A stretch of DNA of 64,000 nucleotides, taken from positions 124,001 through 188,000 of the forward strand of contig JAQSCO010000060.1 in the NCBI GenBank assembly GCA_029945445.1, in the 5' to 3' direction. A program made the translations under genes and the position numbers. Positions 1 through 6,715 of the stretch are shown here, in pieces; position 1 is the first letter of the stretch; each line of letters begins with the position of its first letter. Source of the stretch: Lacunisphaera sp. (GTDB lineage Bacteria; Verrucomicrobiota; Verrucomicrobiia; Opitutales; Opitutaceae). Below the pieces are notes generated by a model. That model did no database searches, was not told where the DNA came from, and saw nothing but the letters and a program-made list of their open reading frames with translations.

Positions 1-287
1 TACCGGGCCAGCATCCGGTTGTCGTTGGCGAAGACCGCCGCGGCGACGATCTGGGTGTCGACGCTGAGCAGGCTGGACGGCAGTTCCCGGACGTCGGGGT
101 TCTGCTCCAGCCGCGGCACCAGGGTGGCAAACAAAAGCAGCCGGGTCTTCTCCAGGCGATTGCGCACCTCCGAGTTGAACTGCTGGCGGTCGTAATAATA
201 GAGCCCCGCGAACGCGAGTGACAGTGTCACACCGCAGATCAGCACGATGAAGAGGGTCAATTGCCAGCGGAAGGGGAGGCTTTTCAC
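1..287 (-). CDS. Membrane-anchored sensor-like protein, N-terminal part only
   Basis: This gene runs off the left edge, so only about 95 N-terminal residues are visible. It starts at a GTG, with an in-frame TAG eight codons upstream and no ATG between. The protein opens with a short basic stretch (VKSLPFRWQ) and one hydrophobic segment at about residues 9-30. An amphipathic helix (RQQFNSEVRNRLEKTR) and the beginning of an extracytoplasmic region follow. This layout is typical of membrane sensors such as histidine kinases or cyclases, but no catalytic domain is visible, so the function stays open. The frame is convincing; the family is inference only. Confidence 0.6.
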   Translation of the reverse strand, partial: MKSLPFRWQLTLFIVLICGVTLSLAFAGLYYYDRQQFNSEVRNRLEKTRLLLFATLVPRLEQNPDVRELPSSLLSVDTQIVAAAVFANDNRMLAR

Positions 288-364
288 GTTAAAGAAGCGG
301 CAGCCCCTCTAGGGCAAAGCATCGGGAAATAATGTCAAATGTCATTCAGTCAGCGCCGGGAAAA

Positions 365-1084
365 TCACCCAGCCGGAGCAAAGTCCGAATACGTGACCCG
401 CAGGTCCTCCTGAGTGCCGATAAAGAAGATACGCCCGGTGAAATGCGAGCTGCTCGCCGCCGGCAGGCTCGGGCGGTCCGGCGTGGGCGGGGTGAAATTC
501 ATTTCCACGACCAGCTCGTTCATCTTCACGCCGAGGATGGGCGTGTAGGGTTCGCGGAGGGAGAGGGTGAACTTCTCCACGTGCGGCCGCCGCTTGTTCA
601 CGGTCAGGCGGAGCTGCAGATGACGCAGCATCTTGTCGGCGCCGGCGGACTCCTCGCGGAAGCCACCGAGAAACTCGGCGCGCTCGGCGTCCTCGCGGAC
701 CAGCTGCAGGCTGCCGGGCTCGATGTCGCCGCGGGCGAAATTGGCGGTGGTGGCGGGCACCGGGTTGGCGGCGCGGAGTTGCTGGTATTTTTCCAGCTCC
801 CTCGCCGCGGGCGGCTGGCCGTTGTAGAGCAGCAGGGTCCATTGCGCACCGGGCGGCTTGGCGGGGTCGTAACGCTCGGCGGTCGACACCTCCTTGCGGA
901 CGGTCGTCGTCGTGTAGGCCCAGTGCGCCGGCAGCTCGGCGCTGAATTTGCCCAGCGCCGCGCGCAGGTAATCAGGCAGGGCGGCGCGAGCGGCCGAGGC
1001 GGCGGCCAGCCCGGCCAGCAGCACGACGGCGAGCCTAGGCCACAGGCGGCGGAACCGACGAGATGAACCAATCGAACTTCCCAT
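365..1084 (-). CDS. Secreted protein of unknown function
   Basis: A 239-aa protein with a classic Sec signal peptide: an arginine-rich n-region (SSRRFRRLWPR), a hydrophobic core (LAVVLLAGLAAASAA) and a probable AxA cleavage site near residue 34. The mature part is mixed alpha/beta with no motif I recognise and no further membrane segment, so it is probably periplasmic. Its start lies 50 bp inside the 3' end of the upstream thioesterase gene on the same strand, suggesting translational coupling. An in-frame GTG about 20 codons further down would remove most of the signal peptide, so the ATG is preferred. Confidence 0.65.
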   Translation of the reverse strand: MGSSIGSSRRFRRLWPRLAVVLLAGLAAASAARAALPDYLRAALGKFSAELPAHWAYTTTTVRKEVSTAERYDPAKPPGAQWTLLLYNGQPPAARELEKYQQLRAANPVPATTANFARGDIEPGSLQLVREDAERAEFLGGFREESAGADKMLRHLQLRLTVNKRRPHVEKFTLSLREPYTPILGVKMNELVVEMNFTPPTPDRPSLPAASSSHFTGRIFFIGTQEDLRVTYSDFAPAG

Positions 1085-1469
1085 GGAAGGTGAGCGTGCC
1101 GGCGCGGTCCTTCAGATCAATCAGGATAACCGCGCCCGCGCGCCCGCGCGCGGCCAGTTCGGACCGCAGGCCGGCGGCGGTGGCGGCGTCGGGTGCGCCG
1201 AAGGCGAGCAGGTCGCCGGTGGCTGGCTTGCGGTATTTCACCTCGACGCCGCGCACGACGGCGAAGACCCGGCCGGACAGCTCGGCGAAGTTCCGCTGCA
1301 GGCACTCCGCGCTGGCGCCCTCGGCGAGGGCGAATTGCGCGGCCGCGTGCATCGTGCCGAGGTGATTGTGCAGCAGCGGGGTGAAGGGCAGCTCGAGCAG
1401 GTGCGCGGCGCCGGCCGGGGCGACCCGGATGCCGAGTTGCCGGGCGAGGGGGAGGTCCGCGGCCTTCAT
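1035..1469 (-). CDS. Hot-dog fold thioesterase-like protein (DUF4442/YiiD-type)
   Basis: A 144-aa protein with the hot-dog signature LHNHLGTMHAAAQFALAE at about residues 34-51, close to the NHxGTxHAGA motif of acyl-CoA thioesterase-like proteins, followed by the expected strand pattern (VEVKYRKPATGDLLAFG). Such proteins hydrolyse or bind acyl-CoA or acyl-ACP thioesters; the substrate cannot be read from sequence. The frame is open 23 codons upstream, but that part (RRVGSK, cysteine) does not look like the family, so the ATG at 1469 is chosen. Its 3' end overlaps the secreted protein gene by 50 bp. Confidence 0.8.
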   Translation of the reverse strand: MKAADLPLARQLGIRVAPAGAAHLLELPFTPLLHNHLGTMHAAAQFALAEGASAECLQRNFAELSGRVFAVVRGVEVKYRKPATGDLLAFGAPDAATAAGLRSELAARGRAGAVILIDLKDRAGTLTFHGKFDWFISSVPPPVA

Positions 1470-1614
1470 CGCCGCCGATTTCGAGCCTACGCGCCGCGAA
1501 CGCAACGCCGGAGTGATGCATTCTAAGTGAGAAGACACCGCGCCGGAATATCCGTTCGCCCCTCAAGCACGAGGGCGCGGACGGCCGCGTGGTCGTGGAG
1601 TTCGCGGTGGGGAA

Positions 1615-2010
1615 CTAGTTGGCGGCGCGGACTGGGCGGGCAGCGAGGAGCTGGTTCACCCGGGTGACCAGCTCGTGCGGGCTGAACGGCTTGGTGATGT
1701 AGTCGAGCGCGCCGAGTTCCAGACCGAGGTTGCGCGAGTCAGCCGAGGCCCAAGCGGAGACGATGATGACGGGAAGGGTGGCGGTCAGCGGGTCGCGGCG
1801 CAGGATTTCGCAGACCCCGAAGCCGTCAAGGTCGGGCAACATCAGGTCGAGCAGGATGAGGTCGGGTCGGTTGCGCTTGATGCAGTCCAGTGCCTCCCAG
1901 CCATTGGCGGCGGTGGTGACCTCATGCCCGGCGCGAACCAGATGGAATTCCATGAGTTGGGTGAGCTCGGGCTCATCATCGACCGCGAGAATTTTAGCAG
2001 CATGAAACAT
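1615..2010 (-). CDS. Single-domain response regulator (CheY-like receiver)
   Basis: A 131-aa stand-alone receiver domain. The acidic pocket (DDE at residues 11-13), phospho-acceptor Asp55 in LILLDLMLPD, the conserved Ser/Thr region (VSAWAS) and Lys107 in the ITKPF motif are all present, so it should be phosphorylatable. There is no output domain; such proteins act through protein partners or within phosphorelays. The start at MFHAAKILAVDDE is chosen because the 38 codons upstream lack receiver character and an AGGG sequence lies just ahead. No kinase is adjacent; the truncated sensor at the window edge is two genes away. Confidence 0.9.
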   Translation of the reverse strand: MFHAAKILAVDDEPELTQLMEFHLVRAGHEVTTAANGWEALDCIKRNRPDLILLDLMLPDLDGFGVCEILRRDPLTATLPVIIVSAWASADSRNLGLELGALDYITKPFSPHELVTRVNQLLAARPVRAAN

Positions 2011-2080
2011 GCCCCAACCCTGCCAGCCGTGGGTGACAATCCGGTGCGGCGCACGTGACGATTGCGCAACAAGGCCTGCG

Positions 2081-2545
2081 TCACCAGCGGTGGTAGGCCG
2101 GATGGCCCGGCTGCACGGCGACAAAGGTGCCGCGGCAGGTTGCGCGCGGCTTGCCCGCGGCGGTGAGCACGCCCTCGATCGTCGCGCGGTCGGCGGAGGA
2201 TTCCACGACCTTGGCGGTGAGCTCGATGGGGCCGTCGGTCGGGGTGGGGCGGAGCAGCTTGATGGCGTAGTCGGCCGTGACCGTGCAGGGCGGGGAGGCG
2301 AGCTGGTTGCGCTGCATGAGGTGCCAGGCGGCGGTCCAGTTGCAATGGCAGTCCAGCAGCGCGCCGATGATGCCGCCGTTCAGCATGCCCGGGAAGGCCT
2401 CGTGGTGCGACGCGGGCCGCCAGGTGGCCACCGTTTCCTCCCCGCGGACATAACTGCGGATGTGCAGCCCCTTGGGATTGGCCGGCCCGCAACCGAAGCA
2501 AATGCTGAGAGGGGCGAAACGTTCCTGCAGGCTGGTTTCGTTCAT
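2081..2545 (-). CDS. PaaI/hot-dog family thioesterase
   Basis: A 154-aa hot-dog protein. The stretch CFGCGPANPKGLHIR near the N-terminus and HHEAFPGMLNGGIIGALLD at about residues 60-78 match PaaI-type acyl-CoA thioesterases, in which the N-GG-I turn precedes the long hot-dog helix. The C-terminal strands (VTADYAIKLLRPTP) complete the domain. A likely role is hydrolysis of an acyl- or aryl-CoA. The start at MNETSLQERFAP was chosen over an upstream in-frame start that is 13 codons away. It is separated from the receiver gene by 70 bp on the same strand, so both may share a transcript. Confidence 0.85.
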   Translation of the reverse strand: MNETSLQERFAPLSICFGCGPANPKGLHIRSYVRGEETVATWRPASHHEAFPGMLNGGIIGALLDCHCNWTAAWHLMQRNQLASPPCTVTADYAIKLLRPTPTDGPIELTAKVVESSADRATIEGVLTAAGKPRATCRGTFVAVQPGHPAYHRW

Positions 2546-2640
2546 GGCGCCAGTGAGACGTTTATGGGGTCCAAGGAAAACCAAAAGTTCGTGAGATTTT
2601 TAACTGGCGCCCGACGCGTCATATGCCATGGTGGGCGCCG

Positions 2641-2654
2641 GATAAATATTTATC
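2641..2654. promoter_or_regulatory. AT-rich perfect palindrome upstream of the ParA-like gene
   Basis: GATAAATATTTATC is a perfect 14-bp palindrome ending 4 bp before the ATG of the ParA-like gene, in an otherwise GC-rich context. It contains a TAAATA sequence that could serve as a -10 element of a leaderless transcript, or the whole palindrome could be an operator. No Shine-Dalgarno sequence is evident for the gene, which fits leaderless initiation. Regulatory function is inference. Confidence 0.4.
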
Positions 2655-2658
2655 ACTA

Positions 2659-3549
2659 ATGGCCCGCAAGATAGCCTTCCTCAACTACAAGGGCGGTGTC
2701 GGTAAGACCTCGCTGATCGTAAATACCGCGGCCAGCCTGGCTCGACGTGGTATGCGCGTGCTTTTGCTGGACTTCGACACGCAGTCGAATGCCAGCATCT
2801 GGCTCATGAAGCTCGAGCGCTGGAACAAGATCAACGCGACCGGCGTGGGCTCGGTTTATTCGATCTTCGATCCGGGCACCGCGCGACTGAAGGACTGCGT
2901 CATCAAAGACGTGGTGGAGGGCAAGGACGGCGAGAAATTGCTGCCCGGCCTCGACCTCGTGCCGACGACCTTTAATCTCGTCGACTTGGAGGGTGAATAC
3001 AAACCCGACCCGAAGCGTCCGTCGTATGCGATTTTTCAGGAGCAACTGGCGGAGATCGAGGCGAATTACGATTTCATTCTGTTCGACTGCCCGCCGAATG
3101 TCCTGCGCGCCTCGCAGAACGGCGTCTATTGCGCCGGCGAGATCTACGTGCCGTCCAACCCCGACGCCCTGAGCCTCATCGGTTTCACGCTGCTGGTGGA
3201 GAAGCTGCTGCGCTTCCAGCAACAGTCGGCCAGTTTCCGCACCACGGCGATGGGCCCGGCTTCGATGGTCTACGGCATCGTGTTCAACTCGATCAAGTCC
3301 AACACCGACATCGAGGTGCCGAAGATGCGGATGCAGCTTCGCCTGAATCAATTCAAGACCCAGAAGCGCGGCTGCGCCCCGTCCGCCAAGATTTGCACGA
3401 CGCAGATCCGCGACGCGATGATCGTGCGCCGCGCGGTCACGCTCGGCTTGCCGGTCTTCCTGGTCGGCACGGAGGGCAACGAGGAGGACAGCGTGTCCAA
3501 CGACTATCTCAAGCTCGCGACCGAGATCATGGAGAATGCTCCGCCCTGA
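2659..3549 (+). CDS. ParA/MinD-superfamily ATPase (orphan ParA-like)
   Basis: A 296-aa cytoplasmic P-loop ATPase of the deviant Walker A class: KGGVGKT at residues 11-17 with both signature lysines (K11, K16), the LLLDFDTQSN switch region (D40) and a Walker B motif FILFDCPPN (D143). ParA proteins dimerise on ATP binding and position DNA or protein cargo on the nucleoid or membrane. No ParB, parS site or replication gene lies nearby, and a same-strand gene for an unknown protein follows 26 bp downstream, so a chromosome-partition role is unlikely; positioning of a protein complex is a reasonable inference. The start at MARKIAFLNYKGG is family-typical; the 12 codons upstream are excluded. Confidence 0.9.
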   Translation: MARKIAFLNYKGGVGKTSLIVNTAASLARRGMRVLLLDFDTQSNASIWLMKLERWNKINATGVGSVYSIFDPGTARLKDCVIKDVVEGKDGEKLLPGLDLVPTTFNLVDLEGEYKPDPKRPSYAIFQEQLAEIEANYDFILFDCPPNVLRASQNGVYCAGEIYVPSNPDALSLIGFTLLVEKLLRFQQQSASFRTTAMGPASMVYGIVFNSIKSNTDIEVPKMRMQLRLNQFKTQKRGCAPSAKICTTQIRDAMIVRRAVTLGLPVFLVGTEGNEEDSVSNDYLKLATEIMENAPP

Positions 3550-3575
3550 TCCGCGCCCAGCCCCTTTAAATCACC

Positions 3576-4550
3576 ATGGCCAAATTCACTTCCACGGAAT
3601 GGGACGACATCCGCAAAAAATTCCGCCACTCGATCATGGCGGACACCTCGCTGGTCAGTCTCGCGCAGAATCTCGACACGCAGGAATGGCCCCATAAGGG
3701 CGACGAGGAGAAGCCGTCCAAATACATTGATTTCTCCTACGACGAACTGCTGACGATGCCCGAGATCGCCGGTAAGGTCGACCAGGCGGACCATCTCATC
3801 GGCATCCTCAAGGAGACCCTCGCGTTCGACGACCCGTTTGGCGACATGGTCGCACAGGTCGAGGAGACTTCGGCGAAGGACAATCCCATCCTCAAGACGC
3901 TGGCCCGGCTCAACATCCCCGACATCTACCCGATGCAGTTGGCGAACTTCAGCGAGGGCACGCGCCTCGTCTGCAGCTCCGAGGGGGTCAAGACCATCGG
4001 CGAGTTCGCCAATCTCGGCCAGCAGATGTCCACCCGGGTCGTGCTCGGCGGCGATTTCCGCAATGCGCTCAACGCCCTGACGCACGGGGACGAGGAAGGC
4101 ATCAGCCAGTTCCTGCCCTATCGCAAGGGTTCGATCGGCCTGCATCTCGCCGAGGCGATCGGCCTGATCGCCGCCGGTGTGCCGCGGCCCGACCAGGTTG
4201 GCCTGGCTAAATTCTACGGCGCCAAGCTCGGCGCCCAGGACCTGACCGCGGCCCGGACCTTGAACAAGGATCAGGTGGAAAAGATCGAGTCCGGCATGCG
4301 CGTCACGGTCAATGTGGCCCTGGAGTGGTTCAAGGACGCCAAGGACGGCAAGGAAGCCCTGGTCAAGCACCTCTCCGATGGCGGCACCTACGAACGCTAT
4401 TTTGTCGTGCTCAACGACCCGGTCCGCGAAGCCATCGCCGTCCGCCTGCTCAGTGGCGCCCTGAAGGGCAGCGTGTCGGTCAAGACCGCGGCTGCGCCCC
4501 TCGAGGAGAAAAAGGCCGGGCTGTTCGGCCGCCTGTTCGGTAAGAAGTGA
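3576..4550 (+). CDS. Unknown protein encoded next to the ParA-like ATPase
   Basis: A 324-aa soluble protein I do not recognise. It is rich in acidic and amphipathic helices, has no signal peptide or hydrophobic membrane segment, and ends in EEKKAGLFGRLFGKK, a short basic, aromatic tail that could form an amphipathic membrane- or partner-binding helix. It starts 26 bp after the ParA-like gene and ends 18 bp before the coiled-coil gene, so the three are probably one operon. By position it is a candidate partner or adaptor of the ATPase; that is inference. Codon usage looks like its neighbours. Confidence 0.8.
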   Translation: MAKFTSTEWDDIRKKFRHSIMADTSLVSLAQNLDTQEWPHKGDEEKPSKYIDFSYDELLTMPEIAGKVDQADHLIGILKETLAFDDPFGDMVAQVEETSAKDNPILKTLARLNIPDIYPMQLANFSEGTRLVCSSEGVKTIGEFANLGQQMSTRVVLGGDFRNALNALTHGDEEGISQFLPYRKGSIGLHLAEAIGLIAAGVPRPDQVGLAKFYGAKLGAQDLTAARTLNKDQVEKIESGMRVTVNVALEWFKDAKDGKEALVKHLSDGGTYERYFVVLNDPVREAIAVRLLSGALKGSVSVKTAAAPLEEKKAGLFGRLFGKK

Positions 4551-4568
4551 ACCTGACGCATTTCCGCC

Positions 4569-5327
4569 GTGGATAATCCGCCGCCATCAAACGCCGGGGC
4601 GTTCCCGCCTCCGGCGCCTTCTCCGGCCATGCCGCCGCCGCCCCGGCCGCTGGCCGCCCCGCCGCCGCCGTCGTTCGCCGCCCCCGGAGGCCTGAAGTCC
4701 TCGGTCAAGAGCCCCGGCGGCCTGAAGCCGCTCGTCCTGCCGCGCCGCCCCAGTCCTCTGCAGCGGGCGCAGGAGGCCACCCAGGCCACCGCCGAGGCTC
4801 GCAGGTCCATTGGTGCAATTATTTCCCAGTCCCGTCCGCCCTGGGGGGGCAAGCCTTCCCTGAGCGGCTCGCAGGTGGAAGAGCTGGAGAAGGCCCTGCG
4901 CGCCCTGGAGGCCAAGGTGGGCGAGCGCGAGATGGCCCTGGCCGCGGCCGAGGACAAGCTGGCGGAGCGCGACCGCGCGCTCGCCGAAACCGAGGCCCTC
5001 CTGCAGGCCCGCGAAAAGGTCATCGACGCCATGCGCAAGCAGCCCGCGCCCCAGTCCGCCAACATGGTCAACCCCGAGGAAATGGCCGCCTTGGTCAAGC
5101 TCAAGGAGGAACTCGACCGCCAGGAAGCCTCCATGAAGGAGCAGCGCGCCGCCCTGCAGGAACGCGAGGATTTCCTCAACCAGAGCGAGACGTCCCTCTT
5201 CGAGAAGATGCAGGCGCAGCAGGAGAAGGAGACCGAGCTCGAGCAAAAATCGGAGGATCTCAAGAAAGCCATGCAGCGGGCGGGGCTGTCCAAGGCCGAG
5301 CCCAAGGAACCGATGGAAAAGGCCTGA
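4569..5327 (+). CDS. Proline-rich, coiled-coil protein of the ParA-like operon
   Basis: A 252-aa protein with a GTG start. Residues 1-40 are almost only Pro and Ala. Residues 40-65 contain two PGGLK repeats and several Lys/Arg. Residues 100-156 and 170-236 are strongly heptad-like, charged coiled coil with repeats of the type LAERDRALAE. There is no membrane segment. A basic disordered N-terminus followed by a coiled coil recalls the general architecture of ParA partner proteins, which activate the ATPase through such tails, but no homology is claimed. It is 18 bp downstream of the 324-aa protein gene. Confidence 0.75.
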   Translation: MDNPPPSNAGAFPPPAPSPAMPPPPRPLAAPPPPSFAAPGGLKSSVKSPGGLKPLVLPRRPSPLQRAQEATQATAEARRSIGAIISQSRPPWGGKPSLSGSQVEELEKALRALEAKVGEREMALAAAEDKLAERDRALAETEALLQAREKVIDAMRKQPAPQSANMVNPEEMAALVKLKEELDRQEASMKEQRAALQEREDFLNQSETSLFEKMQAQQEKETELEQKSEDLKKAMQRAGLSKAEPKEPMEKA

Positions 5328-5373
5328 CGGAACCAATTGCAGTTTGCCCTTTCCAAGGGCTGATCCCCGCCCT

Positions 5374-6708
5374 ATGCCCATGCACTTTATGACTCTTCGT
5401 CCGCTCCTTTCCGTCACCGTCCTTGCGGCCCTTTGGGCCACCCCGGCCCTCGTTCGGGCCCAGGAAATCAGCGCCGCCGAGGAGCAGCGGCTCGAGGCCC
5501 TGGCCCGGGAAAATGCCGAGGTCTACCGCCCGAAGACCACGGTCACCGTCGGCTTCCGGATGCTGAGTTCCGGCGCCAACGTTCATTTCGGCAACCTTGG
5601 CGTCGTTCCCGCCGACGTCACGGTGGCCCCTCTTTCGGATGGCAAGGTGGATCGCACGTATAACAACGGCTACGTGCTGGTGGACACCCCGCGCGCCACC
5701 GAACTCGACACCAATGGCGTGCAGACCTCCATCCCGGGGCTGGGCAACCGCTACCAGATCACGGCCACGACTGATGTCACGGATGCCAATGGCAATGTCA
5801 CGGGCACCACAACGAAGCTGGTTTCCGACAACGTCAGCTACACCAGCGGCCTGACGCGCTTCTGGGGCTACAGTTCGCCGAATCAGGCCACCAGCAACGG
5901 CTACATTGCCATGAGCGCCTATAGCACCACCAGCGACGGCCAGAGCCTGGCGAAGAAGCAGGGTGCCTCCGGCGGCGTGGAACTGCAGTTCTCGCAAGTC
6001 CTCGGCCGCGTCTCGAAGCGCGCCGAATGGGGTTTCACCACCGGCGTCGCGCTGAACGACATCAGCAGCAAGACCAGCGGCAACGTGTCGGCCACGCTGC
6101 ACACCCTGACGGACTATTACTCCCTGAACGGCCAGCCGGCCCCGACCACCGCCCTGGACAACCCTTACCAGGGCGGGACCTACGTGGACGTCGTCGGCAC
6201 CGACGGGACGACGGTGATTGCGCCCTTGGGCTTTGAGACCACCACGGCGCTCAGCCAGCTGCCCAACGGCGCCCTGAGCGCCAACACCTCCCTCGTGGGC
6301 GGCGCCACGGTGCACGGCGTCTACAAGCTGAAGGGCGCCTATTTCATGGTCAAAGTCGGACCGTCCATGCGCGCCCAACTGACGGAACGGCTCGGCATCA
6401 ATGCCAGCGTCGGCGTCGCCGGCGCTTACGCGGGCACCCGTTACAGTGTTTCGGAATCGATCGATATTCCCGATGTCGGCGGAACCATCTCCACCCCGGC
6501 GACCGAGCAGAGTTCCGCGAGCAAGTTTCTCAGCGGCTATTATGCGGACTTCAATGTGGAGTGGAGCGCGAACGAGACGACCGGCCTCTTCGGCGGCCTG
6601 ACGGCGCAGAAATTTGGCGACTACGACCAGTCGGTCGGCGGCCGCATCGCCCGGGTTGACCTCGGCAGCACGGTCGGCGTGCGCGGCGGCGTCAGCATCA
6701 GGTTTTGA
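5374..6708 (+). CDS. Predicted outer-membrane beta-barrel protein
   Basis: A 444-aa exported protein with a signal peptide (LLSVTVLAALWATPALVRAQ, cleavage after the AQ). Mature residues alternate polar/hydrophobic strands with Gly/Thr/Ser-rich loops, and the chain ends in a terminal phenylalanine (VRGGVSIRF), the usual signal for beta-barrel assembly. A short helical stretch (AAEEQRLEALARENAEVYRP) follows the signal peptide. The ATG at 5374 is preferred to a TTG ten codons upstream; two further in-frame ATGs lie within six codons. It follows the coiled-coil gene by 46 bp and ends 7 bp before the convergent ispH. Barrel function is unknown. Confidence 0.75.
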   Translation: MPMHFMTLRPLLSVTVLAALWATPALVRAQEISAAEEQRLEALARENAEVYRPKTTVTVGFRMLSSGANVHFGNLGVVPADVTVAPLSDGKVDRTYNNGYVLVDTPRATELDTNGVQTSIPGLGNRYQITATTDVTDANGNVTGTTTKLVSDNVSYTSGLTRFWGYSSPNQATSNGYIAMSAYSTTSDGQSLAKKQGASGGVELQFSQVLGRVSKRAEWGFTTGVALNDISSKTSGNVSATLHTLTDYYSLNGQPAPTTALDNPYQGGTYVDVVGTDGTTVIAPLGFETTTALSQLPNGALSANTSLVGGATVHGVYKLKGAYFMVKVGPSMRAQLTERLGINASVGVAGAYAGTRYSVSESIDIPDVGGTISTPATEQSSASKFLSGYYADFNVEWSANETTGLFGGLTAQKFGDYDQSVGGRIARVDLGSTVGVRGGVSIRF

Positions 6709-6715
6709 CCGGGCT

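Noticed and set aside
2546-2611. GGCGCCAGT...ACTGGCGCC pair around the thioesterase start
   Set aside because: Nine-bp arms 48 bp apart, built around the common GGCGCC; one arm lies at a start codon, so chance is likely.
5346-5360. GCCCTT-TCC-AAGGGC hairpin between the coiled-coil and barrel genes
   Set aside because: Only 6 bp with a 3-nt loop and no T-run; too weak to call a terminator.
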